A stretch of 64,000 nt of DNA from Pachyseris speciosa (taxonomy: Eukaryota > Cnidaria > Anthozoa > Scleractinia > Pachyseridae), in contig JAEMWC010000264.1 in the NCBI GenBank assembly GCA_016490735.1, forward strand, positions 142,001-206,000, given 5' to 3'. Of the stretch, positions 17,810-28,293 are shown piece by piece; positions within the stretch are counted from its first letter, which is position 1; each line of letters starts with the position of its first letter. A program made the translations under genes and the position numbers. The notes beneath the pieces were generated by a model. That model was given only the letters and a program-made list of their open reading frames with translations, did not search any database and was not told the DNA's origin.

Positions 17810-20343
17810 TATACTCTTGTATAACCATGTATACCCCTGTATACTCTTGTATACCCATGTATGCCCTTGTATACCCATGTATACCCATGTATACTCTTGT
17901 CTACCCATGTATGCCCCTGTATACTCTTGTATACCCATGTATACCCATGTATACCCCTGTATACACATGTATACTCTTGTATACCCATGTATACCCTTGT
18001 ATACCCATGTATACCCTTGTATACCCATGTATACCCTTGTATACCCATGAATACCCATGTATACCCATGAATGCTCTTGTATACCCATGTATACTCTTGT
18101 ATACCCATGTATACTCTTGTATACCCATGAATACCCCTGTATACTCTTGCATACCCATGAATACCCATGTATACCCATGAATGCTCTTGTATACCCATGT
18201 ATACTCTTGTATACCCATGAATACCCCTGTATACTCTTGCATACCCATGTATACCCTTGTATACCTATGTATACCCCTGTATACCCATGTATACCCCTGT
18301 ATACTCTTGTATACCCATGTATACCCTTGTATACCCATGTATACCCCTGTATACCCATGTATACTCTTGTATACCCATGTATACCCCTGTATACTCTTGT
18401 ACATCCATGTATACCCTTGTATACCCATGTATACCCTTGTATACCCTTGTATACCCCTGTATACCCATGTATACTCCTGCATACCCATGTATACCCCTGT
18501 ATACTCTTGTATACCCATGTATACCCTTGTATACCTATGTATACCAATGTATACCCTTGTATACCCATGAATACCCATGTATACCCATGTACGCTCTTGT
18601 ATACCCATGTATACCCTTGTATACCCATGAATACCCATGTATACCCATGTATGCTCTTGTATACCCATGTATACTCCTGTATACCCATGTATACCCATGT
18701 ATACTCTTGTATACCCATGTATACCCTTGTATACCCATGTATACTCCTGTATACCCATGTATACTCTTGTATACCCATGTATACCCCTGTATACCCATGT
18801 ATACCCTTGTATACCCATGTATACCCCTGTATACCCATGTATACTCTTGTATACCCATGTATACCCCTGTATACTCTTGTATACCCATGTATACCCTTGT
18901 ATACCCATGTATACTCCTGTATACCCATGTATACTCTTGTATACCCATGTATACCCTTGTATACCCATGTATACCCATGTATACCCTTGTATACCCATGT
19001 ATACCCCTGTATACCCATGTATACTCTTGTATACCCATGTATACCCCTGTATACTCTTGTATACCCATGTATACCCTTGTATACCCATGTATACTCCTGT
19101 ATACCCATGTATACTCTTGTATACCCATGTATACCCTTGTATACCCATGTATACCCATGTATACCCTTGTATACCCATGTATACCCCTGTATACCCATGT
19201 ATACTCTTGTATACCCATGTATACCCCTGTATACTCTTGTATACCCATGTATACCCTTGTATACCCATGTATACTCCTGTATACCCATGTATACTCTTGT
19301 ATACCCATGTATACCCCTGTATACTCTTGCATACCTATGTATACCCATGTATGCTTTTGTATACCCATGTATACCCTTGTATACCCATAAATACCCATGT
19401 ATGCCCATGTATGCTCTTGTATACCCATGTATACTCCTGTATACCCATGTATATCCTTGTATACCCATGTATACCCATGTATACCCTTGTATGCCCTTGT
19501 ATACCCGTGTATACCCTTGTATACCCTTGTATGCTCATGTATACCCATTTATACTCTTGTATACCCATGTATACCCTTGTATACCCATGTATACCAATAT
19601 ATACTCTTGTATACCCATGTATACCCGTGTATACCAATGTATACCCATGTATACCCCTGTATATTTTTGTATACCATGTACACCCATGTATACCCATGTA
19701 TGCCCCTGTATACTCTTGTAAACCCATGTGTACCCGTGTATACCCATGTATGCCAATGTATACTCTTGTATACCCATGTATACCCGTGTTGCCCCTGTAT
19801 ACTCTTGTATACCCATGTATACCCTTGTATACCCTTGTATACCCATGTGTACCCTTGTATACCCCTATATACCCCTGTATACCCTTGTATACCCATGTAT
19901 ACCACTGTATACTCTTGTATACCCATGTATACCCTTGTATACCCTTGTATACCCATGTATACCCCTGCATACTCTTGTATACCCCTGTATACTCTTGTAT
20001 ACCTGTGTATACCCATGTACACCCATGTATACCCATGTATACCCCTGTATAGCCATGTATAGCCCTGTATACCCCTGTATAGCCTAGTATACCCATGGAT
20101 ACCCTTGTCTACCCATGTATACCCCTGTATACCTCTGCATACTCTTGTATACCCATATATACCTATATACACCCATGTATACCCAGGTAAACCCATGTAT
20201 ACCCATGTATACCCAAGTATACCCATGTATACCCATGTATACCCGTGTATACTCTTGTATACCCATGTATACCCAAGTATACCCATGTATACCCATGTAT
20301 AGCCGTGTATACTCTTGTGTACCCATGTATACCCCTGTATACT
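17810..20343 (+). repeat. 10-bp GTATAC minisatellite array 3 (~253 units)
   Basis: Units are GTATACCCAT, GTATACCCCT, GTATACCCTT and GTATACTCTT. Stop codons are rare in any frame on either strand, giving spurious ORFs of more than 500 codons. Between ~18731 and 19310 an 18-unit block of 180 bp recurs about three times almost exactly, a higher-order repeat. Confidence 0.95.
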
Positions 20344-20495
20344 CAACAACAACAACAACAAGTTTATTCATTATTACCATTTTGTACAGGTGTTACCGAT
20401 TAAAATAACAATAATAAACAGCTAAGTTTAAGGAAATGCAGGTATGATGGAACGGAAGAATTAACTTTGTTTCTTTCGTCTTTTAAATGCTTAAA
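20344..20495 (-). mobile_element. 5'-truncated LINE 3' end embedded in the 10-bp satellite
   Basis: It matches the complement of the 3' end of the LINE at 28135-28292: (CAA)n, ACTTAGCTGTTTATTATTG, GGTAACACCTGTACAAAATGG and the final codons. Decayed 10-bp units (GTATACCCAAGTATGCTCTT) resume on the far side to ~20545, so it inserted within the array. Confidence 0.7.
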
Positions 20496-20545
20496 ATGTA
20501 TACCCAAGTATGCTCTTGTAAACCCATGTTTACCCTCGTATGAAT

Positions 20546-21045
20546 TAAAGTGTAGTTTACACCCAAACAAGTCAGTAAGAAATTCTTCTGCTAAGTGTTT
20601 AAGTCCACTTGCTGTGGTAACAGTGTCCACTCTCCTTCAGCTTTCATATACGTGACGTGATGGGGGCTTCGAATGACTTGGTGCACCTGGATCTGGTACT
20701 TGCCTTCACGACACTTGCACTTGCGATTCCGAATTTCGATTTTCCCTGGGTTGTTAACGCTCTTACCACTCCGAATGCGACTCCGACTCCGACTCCGACT
20801 ACGTCGATAGCTGAAATGAACCTTAAACTGATCATGAACACTGCTCTACTACCCCGCAAGTCAACTTGGTCGCTGACAATCGATGTAATGAATCAGTAAT
20901 ATATGGAAGCCAAGATCGATTTCAGTCGATGATCGCAGTATAAAAGAAAAGTGATGCTTTACCAATGAACTCTCCTGTGAATCGATACCAGCTGACAAGT
21001 CGTTTCTTTTCTTTTTAAATAAAGACCCCGTGATGATCAATTATT
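20546..21045. other. Unassigned sequence with CCGACT microrepeat
   Basis: No gene can be supported. A short (GACTCC)n run lies near 20770-20800. The segment 20657-20899 is open on both strands, but I cannot connect it to a protein family. Confidence 0.3.
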
Positions 21046-21726
21046 TTAGTCAAGTGAATCCATCAGGGACTCAGCAACAGCATGTTTAGAGTTGACGAAT
21101 ACAAGCTTTGCCGCTACTTTCGAAAAAGATTTGTATGCAATCGGTAACGACGTCTCTTTAACATTTGCAGAACAAGCAACGAAGTTATACAAGTCAGAAA
21201 CATTTTTGGAGGTTACCTGGAAATTGCACATTGTCAATACTTCAATAATAACCAATAAGGTCACCGTATCCAGTGTTGTCCAAGGACCGGGTGTTAGATC
21301 GAATCCTCTTTCAGCCAAAAACGTTGCCCCTTTTGTGCGTTTGTATGGGTCTGGGTTAGGCCTTTTCCTACGCCCACCTTCACAATCAACTTCTATGCTT
21401 GAGGGAGATGACCTTCGATTCGGATTTTTGTTTCCACAGCTGAAACATTTACAAAATTCCGAGCAAAACACTCCTTGGCGTAGACATGGACACTTGGACT
21501 TTCTTTTCAAGTCTTTACATACAACAAAATGAGGATCTTGTTTTTTTGTTAGGCCACATGAGCATCCCTTCGCCAAACCATCCCATGCCCGCATCTCCAT
21601 TAGTGGAGAATTTTTGAAGTGGATGCACCGACATTCTCTTGAGCACTTGTTACCTGCTTTGGCACAGGAACACCGAAAACTCTGACAGGAGCTATGAACT
21701 TCTTGTCCTTTCTGTTTCAAGAACAA
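21046..21726 (-). CDS. CXC (tesmin/TSO1-like) cysteine-rich protein, element-associated
   Basis: This minus-strand ORF of 226 codons opens with MFLKQKGQEVHSS. Residues ~14-115 carry two cysteine clusters, CSCAKAGNKCSRECRCIHF and KCPCLRQGVFCSEFCKCFSC; the second fits the CXC (CRC) DNA-binding motif, in which cysteines coordinate zinc. A basic stretch follows (GGRRKRPNPDPYKRTKG), then a helical C-terminus. Cysteine-rich domains accompany several transposase families; that link is inferred here from the DDE and OTU remnants on the same strand upstream. It may be the 3' exon of one long element polyprotein. The ATG is not certain because the frame could continue from an upstream exon; there is no internal stop. 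Confidence 0.5.
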   Translation of the reverse strand: MFLKQKGQEVHSSCQSFRCSCAKAGNKCSRECRCIHFKNSPLMEMRAWDGLAKGCSCGLTKKQDPHFVVCKDLKRKSKCPCLRQGVFCSEFCKCFSCGNKNPNRRSSPSSIEVDCEGGRRKRPNPDPYKRTKGATFLAERGFDLTPGPWTTLDTVTLLVIIEVLTMCNFQVTSKNVSDLYNFVACSANVKETSLPIAYKSFSKVAAKLVFVNSKHAVAESLMDSLD

Positions 21727-23030
21727 ACCACAATTGCATGCCTTCTTCTTTTCATCAGGGGCTTGATTTTAACTAGTGTTGAAATCGTCAATAGCTAGAC
21801 ATGAAAAGAATGAAGAAAAATGAGGATAGTTCAAGCAAAAATAGGGGGACATTTGCAAATGAGAGTGAAAGAATTATTAAATTGTAGTTTAGGACAACCC
21901 ACTAACAGGACTGATCGGGGCAAACATCTAGATTTTTAAAAGGGATTTACCCGTGTAGACAACTAGTATCAGGGACCGCGCAGGGTTAGGGGCCGGGGCC
22001 CCCCTTTTTTGTGGAAAAAATAATAAATTGAGTAAAAGACATATCCAAAAAAAGTACTTTCACGGGATAATTGTGCTTGTCTAAAGATGGCGGACCTCGC
22101 AGGAAAACATCCAAATTTATGATTGGTTCCTTGCGATCCTGTCTGATGGAATAAATCAGTTTTAAAACCACTATGTTTACAATTCATACACTTAGTTGTA
22201 GTCTTCTGTTGGTGATTAAAAGTGGGTTGACAGACCAACGCCGCCGAGTCCTGCTGTGCGCCCATTGTGTAAAACAAGCATATCTATAAGCGATTTTCCT
22301 TTTCTATAAGAAATCAAGGGAGGTTTCTGGAATATATCTCTGAGTAATGGTTGTTTTTGCATTAGATGTCATTTGTCCATTAGTCCAAACATGGTAACGA
22401 TGTCCATTTGTCCAAACATGGTAACGATGGTTGAAACTGTGTTACGAAGGGTAGAAGCTTCTTGTGTGTTAAAGCTGCTTTGCTCTCCGCATAGTTAACT
22501 TCTGAGAGTATCTATTCCATCATTTTCTTAGGGTAACTTCTAGAGATAAGGCGCATTTTAAATTTTTTTTATGTTGTCTGTGAAAGTGTCTCTTGAAGAG
22601 TTACTCAAGAAAGGCTCAAAGAAAAGACTCAAGAAAGGTTCAGTAATCTTACAGTACTCAACACTCACAAAGACAGAAAAGAAAAACTTTACCTTGTTGA
22701 AGTGGCAAATGAATTTGTTGGTCTTAGCGACAATCGAAAATAAGGAATTTCGGTACATTCAGAGGATCCGATTTCGTGACAGTAAGCGAATAAATGAACC
22801 AAAAGTTATGATTACTCTACCTTCGACTACCTTCGTTTACAGATTACGTTAAGTGTGATTACAAAGCTTATTTTGTCACTAAATTCTTTCTCTTAATGTT
22901 TGAATTGAGTTGAAAAGTGTAGAAAAGGATATCACAGTTATTGTTTATGTATCTTTTATATTATCTATTTATACACGACCCCACAAGCTGCATAGCTTAA
23001 ATACTTATCGTGTTTAAATAAAGGTTTTAC
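21727..23030. other. No gene seen
   Basis: AT-rich sequence with a short G/C run at 21990-22010 and duplicated 'TCCATTTGTCCAAACATGGTAACGATG' around 22370-22430. The plus-strand frame 22571-22852 is lysine-rich and unrecognised. (TTAC)n lies at 23027-23043. Confidence 0.35.
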
Positions 23031-23480
23031 TTACTTACTTACTTGATTATCTGAGTTAATAAAATATGTTAACTGCTGGACAAAGCTTATGAATTCAACG
23101 GAATGATTATAGGCAATGCAGATTGAACGCGTGCTTCGCAGCGTGGATGGCACAAATGTTAGAACCGGTGAACCAGGAATAGAAGTGATCACAATCACTG
23201 GAATCTCCAACAGGTTGCTACATCCATAAACACAGAGGTCTCCCAAGAAACCATTGAACCATCCCGATTCCGAAAATCTCTTCAGTTCGTCTTTCACGTT
23301 GAAGTTTACGAAAGAACTATACTTCTCGAGATTTTTCTCAATTTCCTGGCAAAACAACAGGCGCAGTTGCAGCGTGTCTCTCTCAGTTGAGTTTCCTAGT
23401 CCAACAGATTTCAAATGTCCAGCGAATTCCTCATTACCATCATCATTGTTAAGGATACTTCACAAATTAATGTGATCAAG
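23031..23480 (-). pseudogene. OTU-like cysteine protease domain remnant
   Basis: On the minus strand, residues downstream of MKSVGLGNST read like an OTU deubiquitinase-fold C-terminal half: a helix LLFCQEIEKNLEKY, then DELKRFSESGWFNGFLGDLCVYGCSNLLEIPVIVITSI. The expected catalytic His block after the AYNHS strand is not recognisable, and the N-terminal Cys box is absent from the open frame, so it looks inactive. OTU-like domains occur in proteins of several eukaryotic mobile elements. It lies between the CXC ORF and the DDE transposase remnant on the same strand and is cut off from the latter by the ribozyme palindrome. The family call is from recall of the GW.NG..GD...(A/C)..L.I.V.V pattern. 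Confidence 0.5.
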
Positions 23481-23559
23481 TAAGCTGAAGCCACTCAAAA
23501 GGCACTAAGGCCACAAGGTAGCGGGCATTACCCCTTACCAAAGCAAAGATTGAGCACAA

Positions 23560-23624
23560 GCATTAGCAGCCATGAACAGCTGTTTCGGCCTTGTTAGGCC
23601 TCATCAGCATGGCATAGCTAATGC
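23560..23624 (-). ncRNA. Hammerhead ribozyme (type I), minus-strand copy
   Basis: It is the exact reverse complement of the plus-strand copy at 23771-23835. It has all core positions: CTGATGA, a GGCC/GGCC stem II, GAAAC, and a GTT cleavage triplet. Confidence 0.8.
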
Positions 23625-23770
23625 TCAGGCTCAAGTACCCACATATCAATAAAACAAGCAATGAAAACGTAAAGCTTGTGGGATTGAAGTATCCTTGTCA
23701 CTCCAGCCACATCCCACAAGCTTTACGTTTTCATTGCTTGTTTTATTGATATGTGGGTACTTGAGCCTGA

Positions 23771-23835
23771 GCATTAGCTATGCCATGCTGATGAGGCCTA
23801 ACAAGGCCGAAACAGCTGTTCATGGCTGCTAATGC
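23771..23835 (+). ncRNA. Hammerhead ribozyme (type I), plus-strand copy
   Basis: The catalytic core is complete. Stem I is GCATTAGC/GCTAATGC (23771-23778 with 23828-23835) plus GCCATG/CATGGC (23782-23787 with 23821-23826), separated by a TAT/T internal loop. CTGATGA is at 23788-23794. Stem II GGCC-TAACAA-GGCC spans 23795-23808 and is followed by GAAAC (23809-23813). Stem III is only two pairs (AC/GT) closed by AGCT, as in the small hammerheads of Penelope-like elements. Self-cleavage would fall after GTT at 23820. The GUU triplet is allowed by the NUH rule but is less usual than GUC. Confidence 0.82.
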
Positions 23836-23847
23836 TTGTGCTCAATC

Positions 23848-24138
23848 TTAGAGTCCTTTGCCGTCAATGTCGCTGTCTTCGGATGATACACTGCCACGAA
23901 AAGCTTGGACCATTCTTTTAACGTCAGAAAATGGAAAGTTTAAAATATCAAATGCTCTTGAGGTGCATTTCTTTTCAATTGAGGTCAGAATATCGGTCAA
24001 CTGAAGAACTCTGTTTAATGTATAGTTCAGTACCGCGTCGCTTTTTAGATCTTCAACCCTGTCCGCAAAAACACCGCTACTAACTTCCATCGGTGTGGAT
24101 GGTGACGAGACACTAAAATTATCCTTTGCAATTGCCAT
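23848..24138 (-). pseudogene. Continuation of the transposase-like polyprotein (unassigned helical region)
   Basis: This 96-codon minus-strand frame lies between the DDE remnant and the ribozyme palindrome. It contains a helical block (NYTLNRVLQLTDILTSIEKK) and an acidic Ser/Asp-rich end that runs into the palindrome. I read it as the linker between transposase and OTU domains in one long ancestral ORF; there is a frame change or stop at ~24139-24153. No independent function can be given. Confidence 0.35.
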
Positions 24139-24153
24139 TACTGCAGGAACGTT

Positions 24154-25113
24154 TCATGGCACACAAGTACTCTTAAATTTCTTGGTCCACTCATCATAGG
24201 AGATACCCGTTCCTTCGCTTTGTTGAATCTCAATAGGCACTACAGGAATCACTCTAGCATTGGATCGATGTTTCTTATGATCTAGATAAATTTTACAGTT
24301 CCATACGTATAACACTGCGGTGAAGACTGCAATAGCAAGTTCAGGAGAGATAGTGGATGCTCCTCCGAGAAGGGATCTTTTAAGTTGCTTGTGTAGTCGC
24401 TCATTTTTCTGGGTGCCTACTCCTGGAGGAATTTCTGAACAACAGCCACTACGTATGTGTTTTTTTATATTCTCTATGGCATTCTTACTTTCATCGGACA
24501 GACAGTGTTCCCATTTCTTCAAAAAAATTTGCAAATTAGCTTCTATACTTTCCGAATCTGGAGTTTCCATTGTCCTAACTGGTCCCACATCATCATTCGC
24601 ACGAAAAATGAGTCCAAATTCTGTTGAAAGTTGCTGCGATTGACAAGATCCCTTTGGTACAGTTTTGACAAAACGTTGGCATGTATGAAAAAGATCCAGT
24701 TTTACTGGAACAGCAGGGAAAACTCTACCATACGACGGGCGGCTGGAACAGCAGTCATCCACCATGATCATGTGTAGTCGTCGACCTTTCGCATCTAGGC
24801 ATGTTTTTAAGTCTCTTAAAAGGTCTTCAACTTCCTTAAGAGCTGTATTGCGTGTCAGTCTCCACGCCGCAACTTGACCATGTTCATTTAATGCAATAAA
24901 CAAATTCTCAAATTGATTTATGAAAGCGTTATCAGAACTCCTTACCACTCCAACGTGCTCAGTACTCACTTTAAATGTGTGGTCGCATGTTAGTATTGAA
25001 CCTGGTATAGATTCCATTTGTTTCCGGTATTCATGTTCCATATCGTTGAAATATGATAGAAACATGTGCATCAGCTGGTCATTGCTTGGATATGAATATA
25101 CAATACTGTCATA
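24154..25113 (-). pseudogene. DDE-type transposase remnant, 5'-truncated by a LINE
   Basis: The open frame extends from ~25113 down to 24154. Catalytic-type motifs, numbered from the Met at 25071, are ILTCDHTFKVS (Asp30), HMIMVDDCC (Asp105/106) and GTQKNERLHKQLKRSLL (Glu near 222). The last precedes an alpha-helical block, as in RNase H-fold transposases. It resembles uncharacterised metazoan transposases that are joined to OTU domains. Mutator-like and KDZ/Zisupton-like kinship are both possible, and the latter would suit the 8-bp duplications of the surrounding 22-kb element. The N-terminal DNA-binding part is missing because a LINE abuts it at about 25115. This is the best candidate for the mobilising enzyme of the region, now defective here. 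Confidence 0.6.
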
Positions 25114-25999
25114 GAGAGAGTTTGGATCAATACTGTTGTTCTTGTTTCGGATAAAGGCTTGAAAAAGAGTTTATACCTGGCGGAGACATCCCTCCACCAC
25201 CCAATCTCACTAAAAGACAGAACTTTGATAACATTGTCAACGATCATGGAAAACAATTACTAGATCTTTGTAAAACCTGTGATCTAAGGATTCTAAACGG
25301 CCGATCTAAGGGAGCCCCCCTAGGAAAATTCACATTTCACTCTATTAATGGAATAAGTACTGTAGATTATATTATCGTTAGCCATGACCTGTTCACTTCG
25401 GTTCAAGGTTTCGCCGTAAAGCAACCAAACATATTTTCAGATCACTCTCAAATTGTCTGCTGGATCAAAACTGGTACAGACCTCTCAAATAATAATAACA
25501 GTTTTCAAGAGAAAAACAACGTTAAGCTTCCACAACAGTATGTCTGGGACTAAACGTCTGCAGCAAAATTCAATGCTGCCTTTCGTTCCTACGATATTCT
25601 GTCTTTATTACATCTCTTCGAAGGTACAAACTTCGATTTAAGTAGTACAGATGTTGAAAATGCTACCAATCAATTCACAAACATTATGACTGAGGCAGCA
25701 AAACGTTCACTCAAATTAAGTAGCCAAAAGAAATCTAAAAGAAAACCAATTACTAAGAAGTGGTTTTATTATGATTGCAAAACTTTAAGATCTTCACTTA
25801 AAAAGTTATCTAACAAAAAACACCGCAATCCTCTGGATACCGAACTCAGAAAAGAATATCATGTTCAAAATAAAACCTTTAAAAAACTTATAAAAAAAAA
25901 AAAAAACAACAATTTGTTGACTCTAAAATAAATGAGCTGATTAATAACGAAAATAACCGCAAATTTTGGGATACTCTAAAGTCAAAGAACGAAAACAAC

Positions 26000-27350
26000 T
26001 TGTCTTATAATAATAACGAAAACCCGACCAATAAACTTTATGATCATTTTAAAACGCTACACTCAGCACCTGATCCTAATAAATTATCGGCATTTCAAAT
26101 ACACATGTTAAACGATAAAAAACGTTTGCAGGACAGCAACCATTTACAATCGGAATTAGACAACCCAATATCCATTGAAGAGATTGATAAAGCAATTAAA
26201 AAACTAAAAAACAAGAAGGACCAAGAAGGCCGCTGGACTTGATGGAATACGCAATGAAATGATTAAAACAAGCTCAAGCTTTATAAAATATCCACTTGAG
26301 AAACTTTTTAATCTGATTCTACAATCTGGAACATTTCCTACATCATGGAGTAATGGAATAATCACTGCCTTGCATAAATCTGGAAACAAAGATGACCCTT
26401 CAAATTATAGAGGTATTTGCATTAGTAGCTGTCTTGGCAAAGTCTTTTGCTCTATTTTAAATACGAGATTATTAAACTTTTCAAACAATCATAAAATACT
26501 TCATCGCTCCCAAATTGGCTTTGTGCCCGGACATCGTACGTCTGAGCATATCTTTAGTTTAAGAACGTTAATAGACCAACATGTTACCCACTCCCCCAGA
26601 GGTAAACTTTATACTTGTTTTGTTGATTTTAAAAAGGCATTTGACTCAATTTGGCACCAAGGTTTACTATACAAATTGTTGAAATATAACATAGGTGGCT
26701 CCTTTTACAAAATAATTTCCAGCATGTATTCAAATTCAATATGTTGTGTGAAAGACAATTATACTCGATCAGAATTTTGCAACTATGATAAAGGTGTGCG
26801 ACAAGGCTGTATTCTGTCGCCGCTTCTATTTAACCTTTATCTAAACGAACTACCCTTCATTCTAAATAACAATCCTAAAAATTCTATCTTACTACCAGAT
26901 GGTTCTCACTTAAACTGTCCACTTTATGCTGATGATTTACTTCTAATATCTACCTCGGCAGAAGGTTTGCAACAAAGTCTTGACAGACTATCAAAATATT
27001 GTCAGGATTGGCTTCTTAAGATTAATCCAACTAAAACCAAAGTTATTGTATTTCAGAAGAAAAGTAGAAAATCAGCAATAGATAAACACAATTTCATGGT
27101 TAGCAATGAAAACATTGAAATCGTCAACAACTATACCTATCTTGGAGTGAAATTTTCTGCCAATGGAAATTTTACAAATCACAAGGAAAACTTAACAGAA
27201 AAAACAAAGAGATCCTTTTTTGCCGCTCGTCGTTATCTAGATTTTCTAAAGTTACCAATTCACATCATCAATAAACTGTTCAATACACTATTTTTCCCAA
27301 TTTTAACGTATTGCTCTGAAGTTTGGGGAATTTATGATAAAAGTGATTAG
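26000..27350 (+). pseudogene. LINE reverse transcriptase domain (broken)
   Basis: The RT core is well preserved: SNYRGICISSCLGKVF, YTCFVDFKKAFDSIWH (motif A Asp), KGVRQGCILSPLLFNLYLN (motif B), YADDLLLIS (motif C catalytic Asp pair, ~26926-26952) and LLKINPTKTKV (motif D). A ~10-base duplication of AAGAAGG(A/C)C at about 26214-26233 shifts the frame just before GLDGIRNEM. An earlier in-frame TAA at about 25551 and a TAG at 27348-27350 also break it. The RT would have copied the element RNA at nicked target DNA (target-primed reverse transcription). Confidence 0.8.
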
Positions 27351-27401
27351 AGCCGCTGGGATAAAGACTCGATTGAGAAAACGCATATACATTTTTGTAA
27401 G

Positions 27402-28161
27402 ATGTGTTTAGGTTTAAACAAACGTTCACCGAATGTTGCATCGAGAAATGAACTTGGTAGATTATCTCTAAATTTACAAATAACAATGAACATTTTCAAA
27501 TTTTGGATTCACCTTGAAAATCAACCCCCTGACAGCATTGCTAAACTCTGCTTAAACATATCGGATAAAATGGCCGAAGAAAATAAATCAGGTCTAATAA
27601 ATAAAATAAATCTTTTGAGTACACAACTTAATATTCAAAAACAGTCAGCTAACTTTAAAAACCCTTCTCCTTTCCTATCCAAAGCTGAGAATAATTTGTC
27701 AAAACATCTGAAAAACCACCAGCTAAATTTGATAAGAACAAATAAAAAACTAAAATTCTACTCCATCTTTAAAAATGAAACAAGTCACTCTGAATTCCTC
27801 AATCATATCCGGAATCCTGAACATAGGCGTGTAGCTTCCAAATTTAGGATAGGAAATCATAATTTAAAAAAAGGAAACTGGAAGATTTACAATCCCCAAA
27901 ACTCCTGAAGACCTTAGAATCTGTGATAATTGCAACCAAAATTCGGTTGAAAATGAACTGCACATATTATTGCACTGTGATCAATACAATGATTTGAGAA
28001 AGACTCTTTTTATTAAAATCAACGACCGAAATATATTATTTACACATTACAATATCCATGATAAAGTCTGTTTTCTTTTTAACAATACTGATTCACATAT
28101 CAGCAGGCTACCTGCTAATTTCATCTTTCAAGCATTTGAAAGACGAAAGAAACAAAGTTAA
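27402..28161 (+). pseudogene. LINE ORF C-terminal region with zinc knuckle
   Basis: It shares the RT frame after the TAG at 27348-27350 and runs to 27908, where a small frame slip (near 27880) moves the coding to the next frame. That frame shows DLRICDNCNQNSVENELHIL-LHC, a CCHC-like zinc knuckle typical of LINE post-RT regions, and ends with FIFQAFERRKKQS followed by a stop near 28158. Confidence 0.65.
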
Positions 28162-28260
28162 TTCTTCCGTTCCATCATATCTGCATTTCCTTAAACTTAG
28201 CTGTTTATTATTGTTATTTTTATCGGTAACACCTGTACAAAATGGTAATACTGAATAAAC

Positions 28261-28292
<32 letters not shown>

Positions 28293-28293
28293 G

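Larger units (their letters stand above)
23546..23850. mobile_element. Near-perfect palindromic element carrying two hammerhead ribozymes
   Basis: Arms of ~139 bases (23546-23684 and 23711-23850) match almost perfectly around a ~26-base spacer. Each arm carries a complete hammerhead ribozyme, on opposite strands. Hammerheads are known in Penelope-like retroelement terminal repeats and in retrozymes. The palindrome separates the DDE-transposase and OTU remnants. Confidence 0.7.
25118..28292 (+). mobile_element. 5'-truncated non-LTR retrotransposon (CR1/L2/jockey-like)
   Basis: Plus-strand order: the C-terminal part of an APE-type endonuclease (ILNGRSKGAPLGKFTFHS ... STVDYIIVS ... SDHSQIVCW, 25270-25460), linker, reverse transcriptase (26010-27350), zinc-finger tail (CDNCNQN ... 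HILLHC, ~27920-27990), stop near 28158, short 3' UTR and a (TTG)n tail ending at 28292. The 5' end lies within the endonuclease and directly abuts the transposase remnant. The 3' end abuts the 10-bp satellite. The copy is dead through several frame lesions. Confidence 0.75.

Noticed and set aside
17810..20343. Telomere-like or centromeric satellite
   Set aside because: The GTATACCC unit is not TTAGGG, the expected cnidarian telomere repeat. Arrays are short, inverted in pairs and tied to element ends, which suits a transposon better.
17774..20361. Open frames of 200-560 codons on both strands of the 10-bp array
   Set aside because: The units rarely form a stop codon in any frame; all frames repeat the same few residues (GIHGYTRVYM / YPCIPMYTLV). 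They are satellite artefacts.
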